Part shown: positions 48,818 through 62,300 of the stretch, one piece after another
Layout: the number at the start of each line of letters is the position of its first letter
Numbering within the stretch: position 1 is the first letter of the stretch
Assembly (NCBI GenBank): GCA_022013695.1
Contig: JAKLPS010000024.1
Coordinates: 186,001-250,000, forward strand
DNA length: 64,000 nt
Direction: 5' to 3'
From: Weeksellaceae bacterium
GTDB lineage: Bacteria > Bacteroidota > Bacteroidia > Flavobacteriales > Weeksellaceae
Program-made: the position numbers and the translations under genes
Notes under the pieces: generated by a model
What the model saw: the letters and a program-made list of their open reading frames with translations, nothing else
What the model was told of the DNA's origin: nothing
The model's database searches: none

Positions 48818-49606
48818 TTATTCTTTGTTGGATCCGTATCCTTTTACGATTCCCCTTGGAGAGTTCTGGATAAATGTGATGATCTCATCTCTTTCCACAG
48901 TGGGTAGCATTTCTTTTTCTATAAATTCGATTGCTTGCGTTGTATTCATTTTCATTTGGAAGATTGCCCTGTAAATTTTTTGGATTTCGAAAATTTTGTC
49001 ATTGGTAAAACCTCTTCTCCTCAATCCTACGGAGTTGATTCCAGCGTAGGAACTGGGTTCTCTTGCTACCTTTACGTAGGGCGGAATATCTTTTCGGATC
49101 AAAGAACCGCCTGAAATCATCGCGTGTTTTCCTATTTTTCCAAATTGCTGAACGGCCGAGAGACCTCCCATGACCACAAAATCGCCAATCTCCACGTGAC
49201 CTGCGATGCCGCAGCCGTTGGCAATGATCACGTTATCCCCCACGATGCAGTCGTGCGCGATGTGCGAGGTTGCCATTATCAGACAATTGTTTCCAACTTT
49301 GGTATATCCTAACGCTTTGGTACCGCGGTTAATAGTGACACATTCTCTAAGTGTCGTTCCGTCTCCGATGATCACCTGCGTATCTTCACCATCAAATTTT
49401 AGATCCTGAGGAACTGCACCAATCACGGTTCCTGGAAAGATCTTGCAATTTTTGCCGATTCGGACATTTTCCATAATAGTGACATTCGGACCAATCCAAG
49501 TGTCCGATCCGACGGATACATTGGCTCCGATGGTTGTAAAAGGTTCTATGGTTACATTTTTACCAATTTTTGCACGAGGATCTACTGCTGTAAGCTGATG
49601 AATCAT
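48818..49606 (-). CDS. lpxA: acyl-ACP--UDP-N-acetylglucosamine O-acyltransferase
   Basis: VTINRGT, MATSHIAHDCIVGDNVIIANGCGIAGHVEIGD, GINSVGLRRRGF. Confidence 0.96.
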   Translation of the reverse strand: MIHQLTAVDPRAKIGKNVTIEPFTTIGANVSVGSDTWIGPNVTIMENVRIGKNCKIFPGTVIGAVPQDLKFDGEDTQVIIGDGTTLRECVTINRGTKALGYTKVGNNCLIMATSHIAHDCIVGDNVIIANGCGIAGHVEIGDFVVMGGLSAVQQFGKIGKHAMISGGSLIRKDIPPYVKVAREPSSYAGINSVGLRRRGFTNDKIFEIQKIYRAIFQMKMNTTQAIEFIEKEMLPTVERDEIITFIQNSPRGIVKGYGSNKE

Positions 49607-49609
49607 AGA

Positions 49610-51004
49610 TTAATTTTTAGTTTTTGCAACTTGAGCCATTAGTTCAGCTTCTACGACAACGCTGTCTCCGACGTAGCCGTAACCCTGCATATGCACAATT
49701 CCACGTCGGATTGGCTCCATCAATTCTATTTTGAATATCAGCTGATCTCCAGGAACTACTTTTTTCTTGAATTTTACATTATCCATCTTGACAAAATAAG
49801 TGGAATAATTTTCTGGATCTGGCACATTGGCCAACACCAAAATCCCGCCCACTTGCGCCATTGCTTCGATTTGCAACACGCCCGGCATCACTGGTTCCTT
49901 CGGGAAATGACCAATGAAGAAGGGCTCGTTCATAGAAACATTTTTGAGACCAACAACGTGGGTTTCTGATAATTGCAAAATCTTATCTACCAGAAGAAAA
50001 GGCGGTCTGTGCGGTAATAATCTCATAATACCATTGATGTCAAAAACCGGCTCTGCTTTGAGATCAAAATCGGGGACATTTTTTCTTTTCTGCAATTTGT
50101 ATTGTCTGTTAAGTTTTTTCGCAAACTGCGTATTCACAAAATGACCTGGTTTGTTGGCAATCACTCTGCCCTTGATTCTGACGCCCACTAAAGCCAAATC
50201 ACCTATGACGTCTAATAATTTGTGCCGGGCAGCCTCATTGGGGAAATTAAGTGTGAGATTATCTAGAATTCCGTTCGGACGGATCGAAACTTCGTCTTTG
50301 CCAAAGGCTAGCTTTAGTTTTTCTGTGGTTTCCGGAGTCAGTTCTTTATCAACATACACGATCGCATTGCTGATGTCGCCACCTTTGATAAGATTGGCAT
50401 CCAACAGTTGTTCCAATTCGTGCAAAAAACTGAATGTTCTGGCTGGTGCAATTTCTTTTTTGAATTCGCACAGGTTTTTCATGCTGGCATTTTGCGTTCC
50501 CAAAACCTTGGTTCCAAAATCAACCATTGTTGTAACTTCGTAATCCTCGGCAGGAATGATTGTGATCTCGGAACCGGTGGTTGGGTCTACATAATTCATC
50601 ACCTCTTTTACAACCAGATATTCTCTTGCCAGTTCTTGTTCTTTGGTGCCTACTTTCTCAATAGCTTCTACAAAATATTTGGATGAACCATCAAGGATGG
50701 GGGGTTCGGCGCTGTTCATCTCCAGAAAGACATTATCAATATCCATCCCAACCAGCGCTGCCAGCAGATGCTCGCAGGTGTGGATTTTGACCCCTAATTT
50801 TTCCAGAGTTGTTCCTCTTTCTGTAGTGGTGACATAATTAACGTCTGCCTCTACCTGTGGGTGACCTTCGAGGTCTGTCCTTACAAATACAAATCCGGTG
50901 TTTTCTTTGGCCGGTTTCATGGTAAGATTGACTTCTTTGCCTGTGTGAAGACCTATCCCTGAAAGATGGATTTCCTCGTTGATTGTTTTTTGCTTATCAC
51001 TCAT
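49610..51004 (-). CDS. bifunctional UDP-3-O-acyl-N-acetylglucosamine deacetylase / 3-hydroxyacyl-ACP dehydratase
   Basis: N-terminal LpxC (GIGLHTGKEVNLTMKPA, TCEHLLAALVGMDIDN, EIAPARTFSFLHE); C-terminal FabZ (LLPHRPPFLLVDKIL, FFIGHFPKEPVMPGVLQIEAMAQ) in one ORF. Confidence 0.96.
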   Translation of the reverse strand: MSDKQKTINEEIHLSGIGLHTGKEVNLTMKPAKENTGFVFVRTDLEGHPQVEADVNYVTTTERGTTLEKLGVKIHTCEHLLAALVGMDIDNVFLEMNSAEPPILDGSSKYFVEAIEKVGTKEQELAREYLVVKEVMNYVDPTTGSEITIIPAEDYEVTTMVDFGTKVLGTQNASMKNLCEFKKEIAPARTFSFLHELEQLLDANLIKGGDISNAIVYVDKELTPETTEKLKLAFGKDEVSIRPNGILDNLTLNFPNEAARHKLLDVIGDLALVGVRIKGRVIANKPGHFVNTQFAKKLNRQYKLQKRKNVPDFDLKAEPVFDINGIMRLLPHRPPFLLVDKILQLSETHVVGLKNVSMNEPFFIGHFPKEPVMPGVLQIEAMAQVGGILVLANVPDPENYSTYFVKMDNVKFKKKVVPGDQLIFKIELMEPIRRGIVHMQGYGYVGDSVVVEAELMAQVAKTKN

Positions 51005-51051
51005 TGTAATTGTTTTGAAACGGAAAGACTGCTTCCTGGCTTCTGATACCT

Positions 51052-52083
51052 TTACTCTGATTTTTTATTTTCTAAATCGTTTATTCTCTTCACGATGTCT
51101 GTAAAATTACGAAAATGCACGTAATTTCTTCTGTAATCGCTGTAATTAATTGCTGGCGAACCGTACAATGTGTCGCCATCTTTTGCAGACGCGTTCACGC
51201 CACTTTGTGCTTGGATTTTTACCTGATTTCCAATTTTGATATGACCAACGATTCCCACTTGCCCACCAATTTGGTTCCAGTCACCAATGATGGTGGAACC
51301 TGCGATTCCCGCCTGTGCAGCAATTACATTATTCTGACCTATTTTTACATTATGAGCAATCTGGATCAAATTATCGATTTTAGTTCCTTTTCCAATGATG
51401 GTGGATCCAATGGTGGCGCGGTCTATGCTGCAATTGGAACCGATTTCGACATCATCTTCGATGATGACATTGCCAAGCTGCGGAATCTTTTTGAATCCAT
51501 CTGCAGTCGGCTGAAAACCAAACCCGTCACCGCCTACGACGGTATTGGAATGGATCACACAGTTGTCTCCCACGATGCAATGATCATAAATTCTTGCGCC
51601 ACTATCAATTTTGCAGTTTTTTCCAATTTTTACCTCTTTTCCTACGTAAACGTGAGGATAAATCTGCGTTCCGTCGCCAATATTTGCATTTTCGGAAACG
51701 TAGGTAAATGCGCCGATATAGACCTCTTTTCCCACTTTTGCCGTCTCGTGAAAGAAAGAGCCAGGCTCTATTCCCGTTCTTCTGCCCTGCATCTCCTGAT
51801 ATAGATTCATCAAAACTTGAAAAGAAAGATAGGCATCCTCTACTTCAATGATCACTGGTTTGTACGATTGATCAGGTTGTAATAAACTTTTGGAAACGAT
51901 CAGAACTGCGCAGCTCGTCTCTGCCAAGTATTCTAAAAATCTGGATTGTCCTATGAAAGACAAATGGTCTTTTTGCCCATTTTCTATTGGAGAAACGCCT
52001 GTGATGACAGTTTCTGGATCCCCGATGATTTTTCCGTTTATAAAATTTGCAATTTGTTGCGCAGTAAATTCCATAGTTTGCAA
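51052..52083 (-). CDS. lpxD: UDP-3-O-(3-hydroxymyristoyl)glucosamine N-acyltransferase
   Basis: GGDGFGFQPTADGFKKIPQLGNVIIEDDVEIGSNCSIDRATIGSTIIGKGTKIDNLIQIAHNVKIG; start may be the internal Met of MEFTAQQ. Confidence 0.95.
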   Translation of the reverse strand: MQTMEFTAQQIANFINGKIIGDPETVITGVSPIENGQKDHLSFIGQSRFLEYLAETSCAVLIVSKSLLQPDQSYKPVIIEVEDAYLSFQVLMNLYQEMQGRRTGIEPGSFFHETAKVGKEVYIGAFTYVSENANIGDGTQIYPHVYVGKEVKIGKNCKIDSGARIYDHCIVGDNCVIHSNTVVGGDGFGFQPTADGFKKIPQLGNVIIEDDVEIGSNCSIDRATIGSTIIGKGTKIDNLIQIAHNVKIGQNNVIAAQAGIAGSTIIGDWNQIGGQVGIVGHIKIGNQVKIQAQSGVNASAKDGDTLYGSPAINYSDYRRNYVHFRNFTDIVKRINDLENKKSE

Positions 52084-52147
52084 AGATAAATATTTTATTA
52101 ATTATCTTTTAAATTTTTATTACGAATCGCGATCCATTTTGCTACAA

Positions 52148-53362
52148 TCATAGAATTTCTCGAGGGAAATAAGCGATATATTTCTCCGTCAGATAGTCCA
52201 TACATCCGAACAATATTTGATTTTCCGACTCTTCTAGTTTGAACGTGTTTCCTTTTTTATTCATTAGGAAAATGGGCTGCTTATCGGTGTCATAGGGCAG
52301 AAGCGCTCTCGAAATCTGACCAACTAATTCTTGACCATTTCGGATATTAAAATGGTTGTTAGTTTTTTTGATTTGATCTTGAATAAACTCTTCAGAAAAT
52401 GGTTTGGAAGAAATAATGCTCTTGGGAAAATCTCTGAAAATTACTGTTTTGCAAAGCTTCGAGAGGATAAAATCCGGATTCGCGATCCACTCTTTTATGG
52501 CCTGGAAAACATCCATATCGTCCAGCATTGTGAAGCGTCTGATGTCTTCTTCCGTAGCTTCATCAAATGTGTTTTTAATCAAAAAATATTTCAGGTTTGA
52601 TGGCGCATCCAGTTCCAAATTCTGAGAAACCAAATATTTGGCTCTGTTTATGATTTGAACCAAAACGTGTTCGGCCAAAGCCGCGGTTTTGTGATAATAG
52701 ACCTGCCAATACATAAACATTCTGGCGGTCAAATAATTTTCGATTGAGTAAATTCCTTTGGCATCGATGACCAGTTTTTCATCACTCACATTCATCATCG
52801 AGATAATTCTTTCCACATTCACGTCGCCTTCGGAAACGCCTGTGTAGAAGCTGTCACGCTTCAGGTAATCCATCCGATCGACATCCAACTGCGAGGAAAT
52901 CAATTGGTTAAAAAACATTCTATGGTATTTTCCTCGGAACATTTCAATCGCCAAATCCAATTTCCCATCGAATTCTTCATTCAATCTGGTCATCAATAAA
53001 ATCGAAATTTTCTCGTGGTGCCAATCATCCATTAGGCGGTTTTCCAAGGCATGTGAAAATGGGCCGTGTCCGATGTCGTGCATCAAAATTGCCAACATTG
53101 CCGCTTCTTCTTCCTTTTTTGAGATTTTGATTCCTTTCAGTTTCAAAGTTTCTAATGCTTTGAACATCAGATGCATTGCTCCGAGAGCGTGATGAAATCT
53201 GGTATGTTTTGCGCCGGGAAAAATTAATGAAAGTAAACCGGTTTGAGAAATGCGCCTCAATCTTTGAAAATAAGGATGTTCTATGACGTCAAACAGAATC
53301 TCGTGCGGGATTTTGATAAAGCCGTGAACGGGATCGTTGATGATTTTGAGTTTATTCTGCAC
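52148..53362 (-). CDS. HD domain-containing protein (dGTPase-like superfamily)
   Basis: KIINDPVHGFIKIPHEI; LRRISQTGLLSLIFPGAKHTRFHHALGAMHL; LMHDIGHGPFSHALE. Confidence 0.9.
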   Translation of the reverse strand: MQNKLKIINDPVHGFIKIPHEILFDVIEHPYFQRLRRISQTGLLSLIFPGAKHTRFHHALGAMHLMFKALETLKLKGIKISKKEEEAAMLAILMHDIGHGPFSHALENRLMDDWHHEKISILLMTRLNEEFDGKLDLAIEMFRGKYHRMFFNQLISSQLDVDRMDYLKRDSFYTGVSEGDVNVERIISMMNVSDEKLVIDAKGIYSIENYLTARMFMYWQVYYHKTAALAEHVLVQIINRAKYLVSQNLELDAPSNLKYFLIKNTFDEATEEDIRRFTMLDDMDVFQAIKEWIANPDFILSKLCKTVIFRDFPKSIISSKPFSEEFIQDQIKKTNNHFNIRNGQELVGQISRALLPYDTDKQPIFLMNKKGNTFKLEESENQILFGCMDYLTEKYIAYFPREIL

Positions 53363-53442
53363 AATCTATAAATGATGATTGATACAAAAATAGGGAAAGT
53401 AGATGATTTTGGCGCAAACTAATTATTTCTCATTCAACAATC

Positions 53443-54291
53443 TCAAACTAAAACCCTCAAACTCTTCGGCAAAACTTTGATTGAAATCGGTGATTTTATC
53501 TTTTTGAATTCCCCATCGATGTGCCAAGTTTTCGTATTAACCTTAAATTCTATTTCTGAAACGGGAAGATAAGTCACATAATCGTCATCCTTCAGGCGTT
53601 TTGTAAACATCCGATAGGCGAAAAACGGCGAATAGTAAAGCGGAAATTTCTTCACCAAAACCAAATCTACCAAACCATCACTCTTGCTGGCCATCGGCGC
53701 GATGTACGCATTGTTCCCAAATTGGCGCGTGTTGGCAACATTCAGCATCAAATATTTGCCATTATACGGAAGGTAATTCTCTTGTAAAAACTTGATTTTA
53801 ATGGGTTTGTAATTGAAAAAAGTCTGGATCGAAACTTTGATATAATTCTTGAAACCACGGTTGGTTTTTTCAAATTCCTTCACCACTTTGCCGTCAAAAC
53901 CGGTTCCTGAAACATTGATGGAAAAATGATCGTTTACCGTAAAAGTATCAATTTCCCGGAAATTTCCCTTCTTGATTTTATCCAATAACAAAGAAATATT
54001 TTTGCTAAAATTGGTCTCGTTGGAAAATCCATTTCCTGAACCGGCGGGAAAAACGGCCAAGATTTTTTCTGAATTGATCAACTTTCTTGCAACGCTGGAA
54101 ATCGTACCATCGCCGCCAACAGCGACAAAAACACTCGTCTGATCCCAATTTTTCTCTATAAATGATTCGGTATCTTCAATAGATTTCGAGATCAGATGCA
54201 ATGGATTTTCGAATTTTTCCGAGAGCTCGTTCAGAAAATCTTGATAATTTTTCTTCGCGGAAAAAGGGTTGATGATAAATGCAACATTCAT
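53443..54291 (-). CDS. diacylglycerol/lipid kinase family protein
   Basis: IINPFSAKKNYQDF; VFVAVGGDGTISSVARKLI; FPAGSGNGFSNE. Confidence 0.92.
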   Translation of the reverse strand: MNVAFIINPFSAKKNYQDFLNELSEKFENPLHLISKSIEDTESFIEKNWDQTSVFVAVGGDGTISSVARKLINSEKILAVFPAGSGNGFSNETNFSKNISLLLDKIKKGNFREIDTFTVNDHFSINVSGTGFDGKVVKEFEKTNRGFKNYIKVSIQTFFNYKPIKIKFLQENYLPYNGKYLMLNVANTRQFGNNAYIAPMASKSDGLVDLVLVKKFPLYYSPFFAYRMFTKRLKDDDYVTYLPVSEIEFKVNTKTWHIDGEFKKIKSPISIKVLPKSLRVLV

Positions 54292-54388
54292 ACCTTCAAA
54301 AATAAAAATACACTACTTATTTTCCGCGTATTTTTTTTATTTTAATTTAAAAATGGACAATGCCTGATGGAAACTTTAGAAAAAGACT

Positions 54389-54838
54389 TTAGACCCTGCT
54401 GTCATCCGCTTTCCAGTTTTTAATATTTTCCTTAATTCTGGAAGCCGGCCAATCATTTTCGATGGTTTTATTCATCAAATCTACCAAATCATCATCTTCG
54501 GCAAAACGAAGCGCAAAAATTTGAGATTTTGAAAACTGGTAAGGCAGACTTTCGAGCATTTTTCCGGTCAAAATATAGTATCTAAATTTGAATTCATTGA
54601 TAACGATCCTATCTTGCAGTCCGAGCGCATAATGCTGCCGGAGCATTACCGCTAGCACAAGTATCAATAATGCACTGACAGAAATCGCAGTCCAAATCCA
54701 GAAAAGATCACTGTTGATCTTACAATATTTCCACATTTTGACAATGCAAAACACCAAGAAAACCAGTGAAAATGGCAAGAAAATAAAGTGATGCAAAGGA
54801 TAATATTTGCGGTGATTTTTAAGGTTCTGATTACTCAT
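54389..54838 (-). CDS. small membrane protein, DUF6526-like
   Basis: 149 aa, two TMs; RKYYPLHHFIFLPFSLVFL; LRQHYALGLQDRIVI. Confidence 0.65.
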   Translation of the reverse strand: MSNQNLKNHRKYYPLHHFIFLPFSLVFLVFCIVKMWKYCKINSDLFWIWTAISVSALLILVLAVMLRQHYALGLQDRIVINEFKFRYYILTGKMLESLPYQFSKSQIFALRFAEDDDLVDLMNKTIENDWPASRIKENIKNWKADDSRV

Positions 54839-54885
54839 AAAATTGTATTTTATTCGATTTTTTGGGTGATGTTTTTTTATAATAA

Positions 54886-55680
54886 CTATTTGATTTTGTA
54901 TTGACTGATGAACTCCGGCTTCAGCCTATTTTTGACTTCAGAAAAATTGATAGTGATGTAAACAACGCCCGCTGCGTAAGCTGTAATTTCGTACTGATTG
55001 TAAACGAACGTAATTTTTTGATCATCGAAATAGAAATTGTTATTCGGTTCAATTTGATCAACCAAAAGCATTTCCCTTTGATCTGCGTCGGTGAAATGAT
55101 CGTTCAAAATCTTGTTCCAAGAAGGATCTTTTGGGTTTTTAAAGATGTCGGTCTGATTAATAACAACATTTCTATTAAGGTCAAAAACTTTGTAACTCTC
55201 AAAATAATAACCGTGAGCTCCACCACTATAGCCACTTCCTGAATACAGCAAAGTGAGAATGTCATCTTTGTGAGAAATCTCCTTCATCCCAGAAGTCTCG
55301 TCCCACGTTTGTTTGAAATCGGGCGACCAATCTTTGGAATTTTCCTTGGTGCTCGCAAAACTCTGCTGCATTTGACGTTCCAGAGCGGCTTTCAGCGCAT
55401 TTTTATCATACGATTTGGTTTCTACCAAAGCGTCTTTGTAAATACTATCCAGAATTACCTTATTTTCAATGGAAGGAAAAACCAGGATCTGCTTGCTGAA
55501 AGATGTTGTGAGATTTTTATTAATGACCATAGAATCCTGAACTTTTACCGAATCTATAACGAATTGCTTTTTTGTTGGCAAAATATCGACTTCCCGTGTC
55601 GGAGTGGCATTTTTAACATTGCTTTCTGAACATGAGATCAGCATTATACCAGCAGAAAAAATAAGGATTGCAATTTTCAT
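54886..55680 (-). CDS. DUF3298/DUF4163-type lipoprotein
   Basis: Lipobox MLISC; GGAHGYYFESYKVFDLNRNVVI, YNQYEITAYAAGVVYITI; start at MKIAILIFS. Confidence 0.75.
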   Translation of the reverse strand: MKIAILIFSAGIMLISCSESNVKNATPTREVDILPTKKQFVIDSVKVQDSMVINKNLTTSFSKQILVFPSIENKVILDSIYKDALVETKSYDKNALKAALERQMQQSFASTKENSKDWSPDFKQTWDETSGMKEISHKDDILTLLYSGSGYSGGAHGYYFESYKVFDLNRNVVINQTDIFKNPKDPSWNKILNDHFTDADQREMLLVDQIEPNNNFYFDDQKITFVYNQYEITAYAAGVVYITINFSEVKNRLKPEFISQYKIK

Positions 55681-55709
55681 CAAATTAATTTTTGGAATTG
55701 ACAACAAAA

Positions 55710-55731
55710 AACCTTCCACATTTGGAAGGTT
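55710..55731 (-). terminator. gyrB terminator
   Basis: AACCTTCCA-catt-TGGAAGGTT, T tract on minus strand. Confidence 0.8.
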
Positions 55732-55740
55732 CGAAATAAC

Positions 55741-57681
<1,941 letters not shown>

Positions 57682-57924
57682 TTATTAAAGGCCAATTATC
57701 ACTCTTTAAATTTGTTAGAATAACAATATTTCTTTTTGATTTGTTAAAATATCTTGTTAAAATGCTTACAAATATGGTGATTTTTTTCGAGATACGAAAG
57801 GATTAAATTAGGTGAAAAGGATAAGTTTTGAACCTGGAAGATTTTCGATTCAGTGATTCAATTAAAATGAAAAATATCGAACTTGTACATCCGATATTTA
57901 AAATTAACATATTTCAGAATATTT

Positions 57925-59352
57925 TTATAAGCTCAAAAACTCATCCACTTTCTGCGCACATTTCCGTCCTTCTGCAATAGCCCAAACTACGAGACTCTGC
58001 CCTTTTCTCGCATCACCGCAAGAGAAATATTTGGTCTGATTGGTTTTGAAGTCTTTATCATTCCCGATGAGATTTCCTTTTGGATCCAGATGAATATTCA
58101 AATCCTCCACCAAACCTTTGTGCTCCACGTGCGTGTAACCCAAAGCGATGAAAGCCAAATCACAATCGATGACGAATTCTGAATTGGGTTTTTCTGTGTA
58201 CAAATTCCATTTTCCATCGGCATCTTTTGTCCACTCCGCTTCTACCAATCGGATTCCGGTCAAATTTCCGTTTTCATCTTTCACAAATTCTTTGGAATTG
58301 ACGGACCATTTTCTATCAACACCTTCTTCGTGGGATGATGTGATATGCAAGGTCATTGGCATCGTTGGCCACGGCATCGTTTCGTCGCGTTCGGTCGGTT
58401 GCATCGGTTTGTAATAAATTTGATAGACAATCTCGGCACCTTGCCGATTGGCCGTTCCAATACAATCTGAACCTGTGTCTCCACCGCCAATCACGACGAC
58501 TTTTTTCCCTCGTGCATCAATATCTTTTTCGTTAAATGCGATTCCGCTGACTTTTTTGTTGCTTAAGGAAAGATAATCCATCGCAAAATGAACGCCTTTA
58601 GCATCACGATTTGGAATCATCAATTCTCTTGGAACGGTGCTTCCCAAGGCCAGAACGACTGCATCAAAATTCCGATTGAGCTCTTCTGCAGAATAATTAA
58701 CCCCAACGTGGACATTTGTTTTAAAAACAATCCCTTCCTCTTTCATCCATTGCACTCGCCGCTCAACGATATTTTTATCCAATTTGAAATCCGGAATTCC
58801 AAACCGCAGTAATCCACCAATTTCCGGGTCACGTTCAAAAACAATAACCGAATGTCCCATTTGATTTAATTGATAAGCTGCCGCCAAACCTGCGGGGCCG
58901 GAACCTACGACCGCCACTTTCTTATCTGTTCTGAAAGTTGGAATGAGTGGTTTTGCAAAACCTTTCTCGATAGCAATTTCGATGATGTTTTTTTCCACTT
59001 CCTCTATCGCCACCGGCAAACTGTTGATTCCCAAGACGCAAGCCGCTTCGCAAGGCGCGGGACAAATCCGGCCTGTAAATTCGGGGAAATTATTGGTAGA
59101 AATCAATAATTGATAAGCCTTTTCCCATTGCTCTTGGTAAACTGCCTCGTTGAATTCCGGAATCATATTCCCCAGCGGGCAGCCACTTTGACAAAACGGA
59201 ATGCCACAATTCATACAGCGCGCCGACTGCCTGTGAAGGTAATCTTCGGTAATTGGCTTGTAAAATTCTTTATAATGCTGAATCCTTTCTTCCACAGAAA
59301 GCTTCTCCGGCAACTCTCTATCGTATAATAAAAATCCGTCTGCTTTTCCCAT
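57925..59352 (-). CDS. gltD: glutamate synthase small subunit
   Basis: QSARCMNCGIPFCQSGCPLGNMIPEFN; VAVVGSGPAGLAAA; VVIGGGDTGSDCIGTANRQGA. Confidence 0.96.
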   Translation of the reverse strand: MGKADGFLLYDRELPEKLSVEERIQHYKEFYKPITEDYLHRQSARCMNCGIPFCQSGCPLGNMIPEFNEAVYQEQWEKAYQLLISTNNFPEFTGRICPAPCEAACVLGINSLPVAIEEVEKNIIEIAIEKGFAKPLIPTFRTDKKVAVVGSGPAGLAAAYQLNQMGHSVIVFERDPEIGGLLRFGIPDFKLDKNIVERRVQWMKEEGIVFKTNVHVGVNYSAEELNRNFDAVVLALGSTVPRELMIPNRDAKGVHFAMDYLSLSNKKVSGIAFNEKDIDARGKKVVVIGGGDTGSDCIGTANRQGAEIVYQIYYKPMQPTERDETMPWPTMPMTLHITSSHEEGVDRKWSVNSKEFVKDENGNLTGIRLVEAEWTKDADGKWNLYTEKPNSEFVIDCDLAFIALGYTHVEHKGLVEDLNIHLDPKGNLIGNDKDFKTNQTKYFSCGDARKGQSLVVWAIAEGRKCAQKVDEFLSL

Positions 59353-62300
59353 TACTTCAATTCATTTATTTTGTGTTCAATAGCTTTTTTATAGTCACGA
59401 GGATAGACTTTGATGATGTGTTTCAAATTATTTTCGAAGTCACTTAACAGATAAGAAGCCAATTCACTATTCGTCATTTCGAAATGCTCCTGAATCAAAG
59501 TTTTGATTATAAACCTATCATTTTCTGTAATCCCTTCCAAATTTGCCATATCCGGATTGAAATTGTCTTCCAAAGACCTCTCAACATCCCAAACAAAGGC
59601 AATTCCGCCGCTCATTCCCGCACCGAAATTTCTTCCGACTCTACCAAGAATAAGAACGGTTCCGCCGGTCATATATTCGCATCCGTGATCGCCAATACCT
59701 TCTACGACGGCAGTTGCACCAGAATTCCGAACCGCAAAACGCTCGCCCGCCATTCCTGCAACAAAAATTTTTCCCGATGTCGCTCCGTACAAAGCTACAT
59801 TTCCGATGATGCTGTTTTCGTGCGCTTTGAAAAGCGATGCTTTATCATGAAAAACCGCCAGTTTAGCTCCCGAAAGTCCTTTACCAAAATAATCATTCGC
59901 GTCACCTTCAAGAATCATCGTGATTCCTTTGCTACAAAATGCGCCAAAACTTTGTCCAGCCGTTCCTTTAAAATTGAATTTTAGGGAATCGTCTGGCATT
60001 CCTTCAGATTTATATTTTTTGGTCAATTCGTGTGAGAGAATGGTTCCGGTTGTTCTATCCGTATTTTTAATTTGGAAATAAGCTTCCGCAGTGCCATTTT
60101 CTTCGATTGCCAACTTCGCAACTGCTAACATTTTCCACGAAAGAGAATCATCGATACCGTGGTCTTGATTTTCATTTTTAATGATTGGCAAATCGGTTTC
60201 TGGTTTGAAGAGAATCGGACTTAGGTCAATATTTTTATGTTTCCAGAACGAAATATCTTTTTTCGTGGTCAAACATTGCGATTGTCCTACCATTTCGTCA
60301 ATCGTTCTAAATCCCAGACTGGCCATTATTTCTCTTACCTCCATCGCCAAAAAAGTGAAATAACTCACCAAATGTTCAGGCTTGCCTTTAAATTTTTTCC
60401 GAAGTTCCTCGTTTTGAGTAGCAATACCGACCGGACAAGTATTTAGATGGCATTTCCGCATCAAAATACAACCTTCGACAACCAACGCAGACGTTGAAAT
60501 ACCCCATTCTTCGGCACCGAGCAAAGTTGCAATCACAATATCTCGACCGGTTTTTACCTGGCCATCGACCTGCAAAGTGACACGCTGGCGCAGCTTATTT
60601 TTGATTAAAGTCTGGTGCGCTTCTGCCAGGCCCAATTCCCAAGGTAAACCGGTATGCCTTGTAGAACTAATGGGTGACGCTCCCGTTCCGCCATCATAGC
60701 CGGAAATAAGAATATGATCTGCTTTTGCTTTTGCAACGCCCGATGCAATGGTACCTACACCCGCTTTTGAAACCAATTTAACCGAAATTCTTGCATCGCG
60801 ATTGGCATTTTTCAAATCAAAAATTAATTGAGCCAAATCCTCAATAGAATAAATATCGTGATGCGGAGGCGGCGAAATAAGACCGACGCCTGGCGTAGAA
60901 TGCCTGGTTTTTGCAATCCACTCATCCACTTTGAATCCTGGCAATTGACCGCCTTCGCCCGGTTTTGCGCCTTGTGCCATTTTGATTTGAATTTCGTTGG
61001 CCTCGGCCAAATATCGGGCTGTGACGCCAAATCTCCCAGATGCCACTTGCTTGATTGCCGAGCGCAAATTGTCTCCATTTTCATTCAAGACGTACCGATC
61101 TTCGTCTTCGCCGCCTTCGCCGGTATTGCTTTTTGCGCCGATTCTATTCATTGCAATCGCAAGCGTTGTATGAGCTTCCCAGGAAATCGAGCCGAAAGAC
61201 ATCGCACCCGTTGCAAAGCGTTTCAGGATATTTTCCAAAGGTTCAACTTCATCGATAGAAATGGGTTGTCGATCATTTTCAAAATCCATCAAACCTCTTA
61301 ATAAAGACGCTTTCTCCGATAATTGATTCACGGTTCTTGAATATTTTTTGAACAAATCGTAACGGTTATTCCAAGTGGCCTGCTGCAAAAGATGAACGGA
61401 TTGCGGATTGAACTGATGGTATTCATTTTCAGGTTTCCACTGATAGATTCCCCCAGGCTCCAAGACATTTTCTTGAATTTTGGAAGCGAATGCATGGAAA
61501 TGTTTCTCCAGCGCTTCTTTTGCAATTTCATCAAAGCCGATCCCATTAATTCTCGAAATGGCGCCCGTAAAGCAAGTGGTGACGACGCTTCTGTCTATTC
61601 CGATAATTTCGAAAATCTGGGCGCCGTGATAGGATTGCAAAGTCGAAATTCCCATTTTGGAAAATATTTTCAAAAGTCCGTCTCCGACTGCTTTTTTATA
61701 ATTACTTTTTAATTGTTCCAGCGTACTTTCTGCTGCGAATTCTTGCTTATGAAACATTTCTCGGATGCTTGCCAACGCGAGATAAGGATTGATAGCCGTG
61801 GCACCAAAGCCCAACAAAGCCGCGAAATGATGAACTTCCCAAACATCGCCGACTTCCATTACCAAACCGATTTTTCTGCGAACGCCTTTCCGAATCAGAT
61901 GATGATGAACAGCCGAGCAAGCCAATAACGAAGGAATTGTCGCGTGACCAGAATCCATCGATCGGTCGGAAAGCACGATGACTTCAAAACCGTCATCCAC
62001 CGCATCTGTGGCGTATCGGCAAATCCTGTCAATCGCTTTTCTAAGATTGCCCTCCTGTCCATCTGCTTTGAAATAAGTATAAATGGTTTTGGATTGAAAT
62101 TTACCGGTATCGACGCTTCTCAATTTCTCAAGTTCCTCATTATTAAGAATCGGATGATCCAGTTTAAGGGAATGGGCAAAATTCTTGTCTTCTTGCAATA
62201 GGTTGCCGCTTCCGCCAATAATCGTTGTGAGAGACATCACCAATTTTTCGCGGATGGGATCGATGGGTGGATTCGTAACTTGAGCAAATAATTGTTTGAA

